Shown: in pieces, positions 1-7,920 of the stretch
Layout: each line of letters begins with the position of its first letter
How positions within the stretch are numbered: the stretch's first letter is position 1
Virus record (IMG/VR): IMGVR_UViG_3300046512_000107
Coordinates: 1 to 50,801 of that record
DNA length: 50,801 nucleotides
Direction: 5' to 3' (one strand)
Origin: a virus
Notes under the pieces: generated by a model
What the model was told of the DNA's origin: nothing
Seen by the model: the letters and a program-made list of their open reading frames with translations, nothing else
Database searches by the model: none
Position numbers and translations under genes: made by a program

Positions 1-77
1 AGGTAGTTGGACAACGCAGCCTAACTCTCGTTACGCCGCATCTTCTTTTGCAGCCCCTTCTTCATCCCCATGTCCCC

Positions 78-2030
78 TCAGAACGGAATGTCGTCGTCGA
101 AATCGGGAGCAGGGCGAACCGGCGGGGTATTGCCCGCATTCCAAGGTTCGCCGCGAGCGTGAGCCTTCTGCATCTGCTCCCAAGGCGAGAAGCCGCCGTT
201 GTTCGCAAGCTGCGTGACCGAGGCGCGACCGGGCATCACTGGCTTCGCAGGCTTCGGCCCATCGAGCGTCGTTCTCTTCTCCCAAGGCTTCGGCGTTGAA
301 GCCGCAACCGGAGCGGGGCGAGCAACCGTCGCGTTGTGCATGAGCAGTTCGGCTCGCCCCGGCATTGGCGGCGGCAGAGCAGGCTTCGACTCATCAACCT
401 CGCCAAGCTTGCGGCCTTCGATTTGCCAGTGCTTGCCGTTGGCCTTGATCATGATCTCGGCCGTCTGGCGAAGCGCCTGCGCCTTGGCGAACACACCTTC
501 AATCGTGAAGGGAGCGTCGTCGTCATCGACCGAATGCCTTGCCCACCACTTCTCGAACTGAAGACGCGCGTAGCCTTGGTGTTGCGGACAAATCCATTCC
601 TTGTGAACGACGGAGCCGCACTGATACTCGACGCGAATGCTCGGCGTGCCGCCGACCTTGTCGTGGCGGTAGAACGTGCGCTTCGTCACGGGGACCCAGG
701 TCGGAGGGTTCGACTTGCCACCGGAGATGATCGGAGCGTGATCGGCCGACTTCGTGATCTTCTTCTCGATGTCGCGCTCGAAGACGTGACCGCAGTCGGG
801 GCACTCAGACAGGCCAGCGAAGATCAGGGAGTGGCAGTCGGGGCATTCCTTGACCGGCGCGTCACCTTCGCCCTTGCCGGGCTTCTTGACCTTTACAGCG
901 TCAACGGGGCCATGTCGGCGAACGTTGCCCGCGAAGTCGAGCACAAGGCAATCTGACTTGCCGTTGCGGATGGACTCTTCGATATCCTTGCCCATGCAGC
1001 GCGTGCCACGACCGACCATCTGCACATAGAGGGCGGTCGAGTCGGTCGGGCGCAGCATGGCGAGCAGATCGACGCGTGGCGCGTTGAAGCCCGTGGTGAG
1101 CACGTTCGCGTTGGTCAGCGCCGTGATCTTGCCCGCCTTGAAGTCGTTAATGATCCGCTTGCGGTCGCCCTTCTCGGTCTCGCCGGTGATGCACTCGCAG
1201 CTATATCCACGGCTGCGGATTTCGTCGCGGACATGCTCGGCATGTTTGACGCCGGTGCAGAAGAACAGCCACGACCGGCGCGGCTTTTCGTTGCTGGTGG
1301 CAAAAGAGATCACTTCATCCACCGCCGCAGCGGTGATCGGATGCTGATCGATGACCTTGTCGAGAGACTTTTGCGTGAAGTCGCCACCGGACCGGCGCAG
1401 ACCCTTCATATCGATCTGCGTGGCCGTCGCCTTTGAGACGAGCGGGCACAGATAGCCGAGTTCGATCAGTTCGCGGATCGAGATTTCATAAATGATATCG
1501 TCGAACAGCCGATCATCGCCTTCGGTCAGCATGCCACCGTCGAGGCGGTAGGGCGTCGCGGTGAGGCCGAGCACCAACAGCCTTGGATTGATCGCCTTCA
1601 GAGCCTTGATGAACTTGCGATACATCGTGGCTTCGTCGAACGGCACCATATGGGCCTCGTCGATGATCAGGATATCGACGTGGCCGATCTTCGCAGCGTT
1701 GCGGAACATTGACGCGATGCCGCCGAACAGCACTTGGGCGCTCGCGTCTTTGCGGCCGATGGACGCGGAGTAAATGCCGGACGGAGCCCACGGCCAGAAG
1801 CCCATGAGTTCTTCATAGTTCTGCTCGATCAGTTCCTTGACGTGCGTCGCCATAAGGATGCGCGTCGTGGACTCGATGTCGATAAATTCCTGGGTGATCG
1901 TGCCAAGCACCAGCGACTTGCCGCCGCCAGTGGGGAGCACGATCAGCGGATTGCCTTCGGGCTTATCCGACCAATAGGAGTACGGCGCGTCGCTCGCTTC
2001 GCGCTGATACTTGCGAAGTTGGTGCGCCAT
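78..2030 (-). CDS. SF2 DEAD/DEAH-box helicase with zinc ribbon and SSB-like tail
   Basis: This 650-residue protein is an ATP-dependent superfamily 2 helicase, probably unwinding DNA or branched intermediates during phage replication or recombination. Visible motifs are Walker A PTGGGKS (about 33-39), the DEAH box (124-127), TATP (157-160) and QMVGRGTR in the second RecA-like domain. A zinc-ribbon-like pair CPDC...CPDC follows near residue 395. The last 70 residues are Pro/Ala-rich and end in DFDDDIPF, which matches the C-terminal tip of bacterial single-stranded DNA-binding protein. The start overlaps the upstream stop as TAATG, so translation is coupled. It is the last complete gene of the leftward replication operon. 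Helicase family is certain; the pathway is inferred. Confidence 0.93.
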   Translation of the reverse strand: MAHQLRKYQREASDAPYSYWSDKPEGNPLIVLPTGGGKSLVLGTITQEFIDIESTTRILMATHVKELIEQNYEELMGFWPWAPSGIYSASIGRKDASAQVLFGGIASMFRNAAKIGHVDILIIDEAHMVPFDEATMYRKFIKALKAINPRLLVLGLTATPYRLDGGMLTEGDDRLFDDIIYEISIRELIELGYLCPLVSKATATQIDMKGLRRSGGDFTQKSLDKVIDQHPITAAAVDEVISFATSNEKPRRSWLFFCTGVKHAEHVRDEIRSRGYSCECITGETEKGDRKRIINDFKAGKITALTNANVLTTGFNAPRVDLLAMLRPTDSTALYVQMVGRGTRCMGKDIEESIRNGKSDCLVLDFAGNVRRHGPVDAVKVKKPGKGEGDAPVKECPDCHSLIFAGLSECPDCGHVFERDIEKKITKSADHAPIISGGKSNPPTWVPVTKRTFYRHDKVGGTPSIRVEYQCGSVVHKEWICPQHQGYARLQFEKWWARHSVDDDDAPFTIEGVFAKAQALRQTAEIMIKANGKHWQIEGRKLGEVDESKPALPPPMPGRAELLMHNATVARPAPVAASTPKPWEKRTTLDGPKPAKPVMPGRASVTQLANNGGFSPWEQMQKAHARGEPWNAGNTPPVRPAPDFDDDIPF

Positions 2031-2398
2031 TAGTGAACGCGCCCCGTAACGTGAGGCTTGGCGAGGCGGATCACGGCCGACAAGGCGTCCGAATACTTCA
2101 GATAGGAGTCGCCGGGCATCGTGTCGGGCAGCACGTCGCCGGTGTGGACCGCCGGGTCATACGCCACGACTTCAGCGAGGCCGAACGTCTTCAATAGGTC
2201 CTGAAGTTGATAGATGCTCGCGCCGTCTGAACTGATCACGATGGCGAGCACTGCGATAACATCGGCAGGCACGATAACGAGCCCGGCCTGCTTGATGGTG
2301 TCGAGCACGTCCACCGCCTGAACCATCGCGGTTTCGTGTTCGTCGTGACGTTCGCTGAAGTGACCGACAAGGGTATTGAATGGCGTGTTATGCGACAT
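2030..2398 (-). CDS. Hypothetical protein, 122 aa
   Basis: I do not recognise this small protein. The chosen ATG at 2398 overlaps the end of the methyltransferase gene by 11 bases and the stop overlaps the helicase start, as expected for a coupled operon gene. The reading frame continues upstream, but those residues only shadow the methyltransferase. The protein has an acidic N-terminal stretch (SERHDEHETAM), a hydrophobic central helix (VIVPADVIAVLAIVI) and no cysteine cluster or known catalytic motif. Its position suggests an accessory role in replication or DNA modification, without further support. Confidence 0.7.
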   Translation of the reverse strand: MSHNTPFNTLVGHFSERHDEHETAMVQAVDVLDTIKQAGLVIVPADVIAVLAIVISSDGASIYQLQDLLKTFGLAEVVAYDPAVHTGDVLPDTMPGDSYLKYSDALSAVIRLAKPHVTGRVH

Positions 2399-3032
2399 GA
2401 TGATCCCCAAAAAGATTGTTGGTGTTGGCTGCGGCCTTGGCCGGATAGCCGGGCATGTGAACGAGGTTCGGGACGCCGCCGGTCTTTCCGACTTCATTGC
2501 CCCACTGCCACCAGTTGTTGCGCGCATGGCGCGCGAACAGTTCTAGGTACGGCCCATCGAACAGACGCTCGATGCGCGTGTACGCTTCTGGTGGCTTCGC
2601 TGAATGCAGTGTGCGCGGTGCGAGGATGACCTTCTCGCTGTAGTCCATCTCGAAGATCAGGCGTTGCACGCCCTTCGACATGCGCTCGGGCTTCCCGCGC
2701 GTGCCGAGCAAAGCGATCTCGGGATTCGCGCGGGTCCAGTACCCAAGGCCAGTCACCGGATGGAAATGACGCGTGACCTTGACGTAGTAGAAACAGACCG
2801 TCTTGAAGGTGAAGTCCCACGACTTCAGAACCTCGAAGCCCTTGTCGAGCAAGGGATCGCAGCACCACAGCACGCACGCGCTATCATCGGCGGCGAGATC
2901 AGCAACGGGCATCGCCTTGATCTCGTCGAGCGTCATGCATTCGTAGTGCTGCTCGGGCGACCGATCCAAGCCTTCATCCGAGTATGTCTCGAAGGTCCAA
3001 GCCGGATCGGCATAGATCAGTGGAAATCTCAC
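2388..3032 (-). CDS. MT-A70 family adenine methyltransferase
   Basis: The 214-residue product resembles MT-A70 family N6-adenine methyltransferases. The catalytic (D/N)PPW motif appears here as DPAW at residues 9-12, close to the N terminus. Later family-like segments are WTRANPEIALLGTRGKP and the C-terminal LFARHARNNWWQWGNEV. The start is a GTG whose bases overlap the TGA of the upstream gene (GTGA); longer versions run through the upstream gene and are unlikely. Bacterial and phage members methylate adenine in DNA, often protecting phage DNA from restriction. The third DPPW residue is Ala rather than Pro. The family is fairly sure; the target site is unknown. Confidence 0.85.
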   Translation of the reverse strand: MRFPLIYADPAWTFETYSDEGLDRSPEQHYECMTLDEIKAMPVADLAADDSACVLWCCDPLLDKGFEVLKSWDFTFKTVCFYYVKVTRHFHPVTGLGYWTRANPEIALLGTRGKPERMSKGVQRLIFEMDYSEKVILAPRTLHSAKPPEAYTRIERLFDGPYLELFARHARNNWWQWGNEVGKTGGVPNLVHMPGYPAKAAANTNNLFGDHHVA

Positions 3033-3274
3033 GACAGCATCTCCGTGAGATCGGGTTCGTGCTCGCTGTTCTGCCAAGCGGCGGCAGCGCGCGTGTGGAT
3101 GTCGCGGCTTTCACGGACTGGCGCCGGTGTGTAGTGAGTCACGGTGCGGCACGGATCGCAGAACATCATGCCGGGGCGCGTGGGAGCGCCGCAGCAGAGG
3201 CCGTGCATGCCGGACTCGCCTTCGAGGAAACGGCCGCAGAGGCCGCTTCCAGAGTTCATGAAGGTGACGGCCAT
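3029..3274 (-). CDS. Small cysteine-rich protein with GcrA-like motif
   Basis: An 81-residue protein with the pattern C-x13-CCGAP-x7-FC-x2-C between about residues 13 and 42. This resembles the C-terminal cysteine motif of GcrA, the alphaproteobacterial cell-cycle regulator that acts on promoters carrying methylated adenine. The remainder (HYTPAPVRESRDIHTRAAAAW) is not recognised and no N-terminal GcrA helix-turn-helix is present. The gene is coupled at both ends: its start abuts the exonuclease stop and its stop overlaps the methyltransferase GTG. It may be a zinc-binding adaptor or transcription factor fragment. The motif similarity is a visual judgement. Confidence 0.7.
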   Translation of the reverse strand: MAVTFMNSGSGLCGRFLEGESGMHGLCCGAPTRPGMMFCDPCRTVTHYTPAPVRESRDIHTRAAAAWQNSEHEPDLTEMLS

Positions 3275-3822
3275 TAGCGCGCGATCCGCTTGTAGGCTTC
3301 GATCACGCCCATCGCCTGCATCTTCGCGTCGTCGAGCGCATCGTGAGCGACGAGGTCGAAGGTCGAGCAGAACATGCCGTAGTCGAAGCCCGTGGCGTCG
3401 AAGATCGTTCGGCAGTCACGCGGCTGACGATAGGTCCACGGCGAGTCCATGTCGTACACGTCGTAAGCGTGGTCGAGATGAGCCAGGTCAAAGCTAGGGC
3501 TGTTCGCCCAAATGCCGGACGTGATCCCGCTGCGATAGCCTTCGGCAAGGAAGTAATCGAGTTCGCTAAGTGCGACCGACAAATCCCAAGGGCAGGGCGA
3601 GCCGAAGGTGTTGGCGCGCGCCTGATCGCTCTGCTTCATCCACCACTTGACGGTGTCGATCTCCATGACGAAGCCGCGAAGATGCTGCTTTTCCAGATCG
3701 CAGACCCACTTGTTGCGGCGACCGAGCGCGCCACCAATGGGGTCAAACTCGACGACCCCGATGCTGGCGATGATCGAGCCGGGCTTCTTGCCGAGCGTTT
3801 CGATATCAATCATGTAGTCCAT
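3274..3822 (-). CDS. DEDDh-type 3'-5' exonuclease
   Basis: The 182-residue protein starts MDYMIDIETLG, where DxE is the Exo I motif of DnaQ-like exonucleases. A middle DLAHLDHAYD segment fits Exo II and HDALDDA near the C terminus fits the Exo III H-x4-D signature of the DEDDh subgroup. The length and the short opening match the phage Rv2179c-like/exonuclease VIII-like group. It would remove nucleotides from 3' ends, consistent with its operon of nuclease, ATPase, ssDNA-binding protein and helicase. The start ATG overlaps the preceding stop (TAATG). Whether DNA or RNA is the natural substrate cannot be seen. Confidence 0.88.
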   Translation of the reverse strand: MDYMIDIETLGKKPGSIIASIGVVEFDPIGGALGRRNKWVCDLEKQHLRGFVMEIDTVKWWMKQSDQARANTFGSPCPWDLSVALSELDYFLAEGYRSGITSGIWANSPSFDLAHLDHAYDVYDMDSPWTYRQPRDCRTIFDATGFDYGMFCSTFDLVAHDALDDAKMQAMGVIEAYKRIAR

Positions 3823-4940
3823 TAGTTCGCTCCGAGGTTTGCGTAGTATTCAGTGGCTTCGTGGAATTGTTCGGCGGTCAGTTCTTCGCAGAGCGCCCCA
3901 TCGCCGCCCGCTTCGCGCGGATCGGGTTCGTCGGGAGCCGTCGTGAAGAGCGAAGAACTTTCGGGGTGGTGCCAGTAGCGAAGCGCCTTCTGCTTCGCGC
4001 CGTCGCGGTATTCGCGGCCATCGTGCAGGGTGTAGAGCACCCATTCTTCTTCATCGTTGGAGTCGATCACGTCGCCGGGAACGACTTGCGGGACGAAGAG
4101 ATGCGCAGCGCAGCCTTCCTTCTGTTCGGACAGAGAGAGCGGCTTGTTCCAGCGCACGCACGACCATGCGGCTTCGCCGAAAAACTCGGGCGATGCATGC
4201 AGGCAAGTGCGGCAGCTAACGCGGGCGAACTTCTTTTCGTGGCAGATGCCGAGATGCTTGCACATATACTTGCACTTGAACGCGAGCTTGTGGTTCGGGT
4301 CCTTGTGCAGCTTCGGCATCGGCTTGTCGGACTTGATCACGCGTTCGGCGCGCTGGATCAGTCGGATAGCCTCGACGTGGTCAGTGTGGATGCGCTCACT
4401 GTAAATCTCGCCGGTGTTCTTGTTCCGGCAGATGTAAAGGCCGCGCTCGAAGCCGAAGAGATGGCAGTAGGTGTTCAACTGCACCCAATGGGCGAAGTAG
4501 CCCTTGCGGACGCCGAGCTTCTGCACTTCCTTGAAATACTTGTCGCCCATCGACTTGCACTCGACGACGTGAGTCGTGAGCGGGGCTTCGGGGATGCCCG
4601 TGACCTTGCCATCCATCTTGCCGCGAACGTGTCCGGCAATCGTGCTGGTACGGAACTGCTTGCCGCGCGAGTCGAACTCTTCGACTTCAGCGCCGATCAT
4701 GCGGAGAGAATTGAGCAGGCGAGTTTCTTCGATCTCACCAGTCTCGAAAGTGATACCCTTCAGCCCGGTGATTTCTTCCGGCGGCGAGGCCCAGCGAAAC
4801 TCATACCAAAGTGCGCGCTCGCACTCTTCACCGAGCAGCGAGATCGAGATGCCCATCGAGTCCCAAGCCTGACCGCGAGCCTTGGCATAGGCTTCGTAAA
4901 TGGCCTGCGTGGTGAGATCGATGGAGGGGAGCGGAGCCAT
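3822..4940 (-). CDS. PD-(D/E)XK nuclease with cysteine cluster
   Basis: The 372-residue protein has the core of a RecB/Cas4-like nuclease: RGKMDGKV with Asp110, followed by VVECKS with Glu127 and Lys129. The N-terminal segment GEECERALWYEFRW places a cysteine (C40) where Cas4/AddB nucleases have the first iron-sulfur ligand. A later cluster (CKYMCKHLGIC, about 224-234) could supply the other three, so a 4Fe-4S cluster is possible. Further cysteines (SCRTC...SC...GCAAH) may bind metal. It probably acts on DNA ends in phage recombination. The ATG at 4940 has GAGG eight bases upstream. Confidence 0.87.
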   Translation of the reverse strand: MAPLPSIDLTTQAIYEAYAKARGQAWDSMGISISLLGEECERALWYEFRWASPPEEITGLKGITFETGEIEETRLLNSLRMIGAEVEEFDSRGKQFRTSTIAGHVRGKMDGKVTGIPEAPLTTHVVECKSMGDKYFKEVQKLGVRKGYFAHWVQLNTYCHLFGFERGLYICRNKNTGEIYSERIHTDHVEAIRLIQRAERVIKSDKPMPKLHKDPNHKLAFKCKYMCKHLGICHEKKFARVSCRTCLHASPEFFGEAAWSCVRWNKPLSLSEQKEGCAAHLFVPQVVPGDVIDSNDEEEWVLYTLHDGREYRDGAKQKALRYWHHPESSSLFTTAPDEPDPREAGGDGALCEELTAEQFHEATEYYANLGAN

Positions 4941-5009
4941 TAGACAAGCCTCTAGCGTTCGCGCCCAAGGGCACGTTGCGCATGCTGAAATGTGAGGGAG
5001 GGGTAGAGA

Positions 5010-5033
5010 GCGCCGGGACCGAAGCCCCGGCGC
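5010..5033 (-). other. UUCG-tetraloop hairpin between genes
   Basis: On the minus-strand transcript, arms of ten bases (GCGCCGGGGC and GUCCCGGCGC) pair around a UUCG loop with one G-U pair. No T-run follows, so it is not a classical terminator. It lies between the secreted-protein gene and the nuclease gene and resembles the hairpin at 5354-5375, so an mRNA stability or processing role is plausible. Confidence 0.65.
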
Positions 5034-5048
5034 GTTAGTCAGAGAGTG

Positions 5049-5321
5049 CTATTCGCCGCCGGACGCACCGGCTGCGCCCGCACTGCCGCCGCCGGACGTA
5101 CAACCAAACGCGTTCGTGCCAGTGCAAACACTGTTGACGAGCATGTAGGCCGGGGTCGGATCGACCGGGTAAACCTTGGTGGCGATCTCGTCCTTGACCT
5201 GCTTGTCCACGGCGACGGCGGCAGGAGCAGACTTCGGATCGTAGACCGTGGCAGCGTGAGCGAACGACGACATGGCGAGGACAGCGAAGAGAGTGATGCG
5301 AGCGAGGGTCTTCATGTTCAT
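5049..5321 (-). CDS. Small exported protein with signal peptide
   Basis: A 90-residue protein beginning MNMKTLARITLFAVLAMSSF with signal peptidase site AHA at about 21-23, so it is probably secreted or periplasmic. The mature part has two cysteines (NSVC and AFGC) and a Gly/Ser/Ala-rich tail. The ATG at 5321 gives a clean signal peptide; an ATG six bases later is also possible, and the frame upstream of it is low-complexity shadow. It is the only exported product within a replication operon and is flanked by two similar UUCG hairpins, which suggests an inserted accessory (moron) cassette. Function unknown. Confidence 0.72.
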   Translation of the reverse strand: MNMKTLARITLFAVLAMSSFAHAATVYDPKSAPAAVAVDKQVKDEIATKVYPVDPTPAYMLVNSVCTGTNAFGCTSGGGSAGAAGASGGE

Positions 5322-5353
5322 ACTTTCGTTTGTGTAGTTGGTGGGTGGGAGGG

Positions 5354-5375
5354 GACCGGGGCCGAAGTCCCGGCC
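5354..5375 (-). other. Second UUCG-tetraloop hairpin
   Basis: On the minus transcript GGCCGGGAC and GCCCCGGUC pair around a UUCG loop, with one A-C mismatch next to the loop-closing pair and one G-U pair near the base. It sits just after the DUF669 gene and resembles the hairpin at 5010-5033, including the neighbouring GGGAGGGG tract. The two bracket the small exported-protein gene. Confidence 0.55.
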
Positions 5376-5385
5376 TAGTGAATGG

Positions 5386-5973
5386 TTAGGACTTGGGCTT
5401 CCACGGCAGGCTGGGGCGGCCACCGCCGGACGCGCCACCGCCACCGGAGGCGACGGTCTGAGTCGGCTGCGGCTTGTTGTCGTTCGAGGCCGTGGTCGGC
5501 TGCGGCTTGTTGTCGTTCGCCGGAGCAGAGTCGCCGGGGATCGGCTTGTCGTGGTTGCCCTCATGGACGAAGCGAACGAACACGTTCTGATCCTTCGTCA
5601 CGCCCTTATAGGTGTTCGGCTGGATGTCCACGTCGCAGTAGAACTGATAGCCCAGGTATTGATCGGTGTCGGAGATCGTGTTCGGGTCTTGACCCTGCGC
5701 GAGCGCCAGTTCCTTCAACTGAGCCTGACCCTGCGCGCGCGTGTTCGGCTTCTCATGCGAGACGTTGATCGACGCGAAGAACCACGAACCGGCGAGATCG
5801 CCGTCCACGGCCTCGATCTTGAAGTTGAACACCTTGCCGGTGCGCTTCGAGTTGTCCTTAACTTCGCCGTCCTTCAACTGGCAAAGGTGACGGCCGCGCG
5901 GAAGCAGCGAGAAGCTACCGCCTTCCGCCTTGGACTCGTCCGCTTCGGCTACGTTGAAATCAAGTGCTGCCAT
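5386..5973 (-). CDS. DUF669-family single-stranded DNA-binding protein
   Basis: The 195-residue protein has the DUF669 layout: an N-terminal beta-rich region (LPRGRHLCQLKDGEVKDN, KVFNFKIEAVDG, WFFASINVSH) and a low-complexity Pro/Asn/Gly tail with repeated NDNKPQP units. DUF669 proteins are phage SSB-like proteins commonly encoded beside a Sak4-type or RecA-like ATPase, as here. It would coat ssDNA during replication or recombination. The tail ends PWKPKS and lacks the acidic DDDIPF tip, which is carried by the helicase of the same operon. The start has AGGAG seven bases upstream. Confidence 0.82.
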   Translation of the reverse strand: MAALDFNVAEADESKAEGGSFSLLPRGRHLCQLKDGEVKDNSKRTGKVFNFKIEAVDGDLAGSWFFASINVSHEKPNTRAQGQAQLKELALAQGQDPNTISDTDQYLGYQFYCDVDIQPNTYKGVTKDQNVFVRFVHEGNHDKPIPGDSAPANDNKPQPTTASNDNKPQPTQTVASGGGGASGGGRPSLPWKPKS

Positions 5974-6020
5974 TATAGGCTCCTGCTAGGTTTGCTTAGT
6001 GTAGTTGCGGGGGTGAAGTA

Positions 6021-6806
6021 TTAAGCCGCGTCTGCGGCGGCGGGGACGGCGGGCAGGTACTTGGCGAGCGCCTTGTAACCTTCACCCTTCTTGAACATGA
6101 TTTCGGGCGGCATGCTGAAGCGGTTGCCAGCGGTGAAGCCGCCCTTTTCTTCGAGGAACAGCCAGCGATTGCCGGTGCCTTCGGCGTGGCGGACATCCTT
6201 GTTGAAGCCCGCGTCCACCGCCTTGATGTTGCGCTTCTGGTTGACGAACACGATCACGTCGCTGTTCGCCTCGATGATCTCGGCGGCATCCTTTTGCAGA
6301 TTGATGCGATAGCGATCATACGGACCAACGACCGGATCATCGAAGCGCGACGAGACGGTGTGTCCAAGCTGGACAATCGCCATCTGCTTGTCGCGGCGCA
6401 GCGTCGTGATGCCGTCGATGTATTCCAGCCAGATCGCAGCGGCCATCTTCGGACCCTTGCCGAAGCCGGGGTCTTCCAGCGTCTTCCAGCCGTTACGTGC
6501 GCACGCTTCGGCCGCAATGATGTTCTGCAAGCCCGTGGTCGAGTCGAAGACCGCCGTCGCGAAGTCGTGGTCATCGAGCGCGAGCACGCCGATGGTCTCG
6601 CAGAGTTCGGCCCAATTGCGGACCTCGAAGGTGTCGGCGACGACACCGGCCGGCGCGTTCTCGCCTTCGGAGGTCTGGATGACGATAGGGCGCGGAAACT
6701 CAAGCGCGAGCGAGGTCTTTCCGATCTTCGGCACGCCGTAGATGGTGAAGATCGGCTGCAAATCGGCGGCAGACTTCTTCTTAATGGACTTCAGACTGAT
6801 AGCCAT
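6021..6806 (-). CDS. RecA-like AAA ATPase (Sak4-like recombination ATPase)
   Basis: The 261-residue protein opens with a short basic segment then FTIYGVPKIGKTS, a Walker A with Lys30. A hydrophobic strand ending in Asp (TAVFDSTTG) is the likely Walker B. This arrangement fits phage nucleotide-binding proteins of the Sak4 type, which promote single-strand annealing with an SSB partner, here the next gene. The start at 6806 is set by GGGGAG four bases upstream; the frame extends further but without a ribosome site. It is the first gene of the leftward operon, just downstream of the repressor-controlled promoter at 7047-7075. Confidence 0.83.
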   Translation of the reverse strand: MAISLKSIKKKSAADLQPIFTIYGVPKIGKTSLALEFPRPIVIQTSEGENAPAGVVADTFEVRNWAELCETIGVLALDDHDFATAVFDSTTGLQNIIAAEACARNGWKTLEDPGFGKGPKMAAAIWLEYIDGITTLRRDKQMAIVQLGHTVSSRFDDPVVGPYDRYRINLQKDAAEIIEANSDVIVFVNQKRNIKAVDAGFNKDVRHAEGTGNRWLFLEEKGGFTAGNRFSMPPEIMFKKGEGYKALAKYLPAVPAAADAA

Positions 6807-6959
6807 TTGGCTCCCCGGATTAGAGCGCGACGGAATGTCGAGCTTCAGGTTTTTGCCCACGCGACATCGTTCGCCGGGGCGGACCCGGCGGTGCTCAATG
6901 TCAAATTTTCGGAGTGGGCTTCCGTCTCCCGGCGGTAGCTACGGCGTGGTTATAAGGTC

Positions 6960-7120
6960 TTTCATCCGTCGCTATCGCTTGACATCCGTTGGGAACCCGG
7001 CTTTACACCGAATCACTTGAGATGTTTTGTTGATCAGGTTGAACTTTATCTAACGGATGGAGTTGGGCCTGTCAACGGATAGTGACGGATGAACGAGGGA
7101 CACAACATCTCGTATCCGTC
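6960..7120. promoter_or_regulatory. Repressor operator array upstream of the repressor gene
   Basis: Six copies of the hexamer ATCCGT/ACGGAT occur here: 6964-6969, 6984-6989, 7053-7058, 7075-7080, 7085-7090 and 7114-7119. Two at 7072-7092 form a direct repeat at 10-bp spacing. Similar elements lie on the other side of the repressor gene, so this is probably the left operator. Binding by the adjacent repressor is inferred. Confidence 0.75.
7047..7075 (-). promoter_or_regulatory. Leftward early promoter (PL)
   Basis: On the minus strand a perfect -35 TTGACA (7075-7070) is separated by 17 bp from a -10 TAGATA (7052-7047). The operator hexamers at 7053-7058 and 7075-7080 overlap it, so repressor bound there would block RNA polymerase. 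It would drive the replication operon from 6806 leftward. Confidence 0.7.
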
Positions 7121-7193
7121 GCCTAAAGAAACCACGGCGCTGCCAACGAATTGACGAACGGTATGTGTCGGATATCAAGGAAAGACAGGGAAT

Positions 7194-7913
7194 ATGTTGA
7201 GTAGAGTAATGACGAGAGGGGCAAACTTAGTGGCTAAAAAAGTTGTCGAGGATCGGACCCGACCGCCGCATCCGAATTTGGAAATACTGAAAAGTCGTAT
7301 TGAAGAGCGCCTACATTCAACGAATCAATCTCGTAACGGAGCGAGTGGCAAAGCCAAATTAGGGTTAAGCTACGTCAGCGATTTGCTCGCCGGGAAAACG
7401 AAAAACCCTTCGAGGGAGGCTATTGCAAAGCTGGCGGAAGTCTTCTCTTGCGATGCAGATTATCTTTGGGGCGAGCAGGAAACGCCGCGCTACGAGGTTC
7501 CGAATGCAAGGGAACCCAGGAAAGACCAGCTAGGCTCCGCATCTATACCCATGTACCAAATAGGGCTCACCGATCCCGATGGGTTTTTCTCGCTTAACGA
7601 GAGCCGCAAGACGACAATAACTTCAGTCTTTGCGGCTGGCCCTGAAGTCTACGCCGTGAGTGTTCCCGACGATACAATGGCTCCCCGCTACCGCTCGGGA
7701 GAAGTGGTGATCGTTAATCCATACAAGCCGGTAATGGGGGGAGGGTTCGCTATAGTACGCATGAAGGACGACCGTGTAGCGATACGCGAAGTGGTTTCTA
7801 TAAACCCAGAAACAATCTCCGTTAAAAACCTTTCAAGCCAAGCTATCGTGGAACTCGCCCGTGAAACCGTCAAAACACTCCATCGGATCGTAGGAAGTTG
7901 TGAACTGACGTAA
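7194..7913 (+). CDS. CI-like phage repressor with S24-like C-terminal domain
   Basis: The 239-residue protein has an N-terminal helix-turn-helix (about 28-90, including YVSDLLAGKTKNPSREAIAK) and a C-terminal LexA/CI-type dimerisation domain (about 120-239). It should maintain lysogeny by binding the ATCCGT-type operators on both sides of its gene. The catalytic Ser of S24 self-cleaving repressors appears as Thr161 (DDTMAP) and the usual Lys as Arg198 (VAIREV), so self-cleavage may be lost or altered. Base composition is lower in GC than the neighbouring genes. The ATG at 7194 has a weak AGGG; a GTG at 7230 with GAGGGG upstream is an alternative start. Confidence 0.9.
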   Translation: MLSRVMTRGANLVAKKVVEDRTRPPHPNLEILKSRIEERLHSTNQSRNGASGKAKLGLSYVSDLLAGKTKNPSREAIAKLAEVFSCDADYLWGEQETPRYEVPNAREPRKDQLGSASIPMYQIGLTDPDGFFSLNESRKTTITSVFAAGPEVYAVSVPDDTMAPRYRSGEVVIVNPYKPVMGGGFAIVRMKDDRVAIREVVSINPETISVKNLSSQAIVELARETVKTLHRIVGSCELT

Positions 7914-7920
7914 AATATAT

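Noticed and set aside
21-71. A 16-codon frame after the helicase stop (MGMKKGLQKKMRRNES)
   Set aside because: It is too short to support without homologues and lacks a clear ribosome site.
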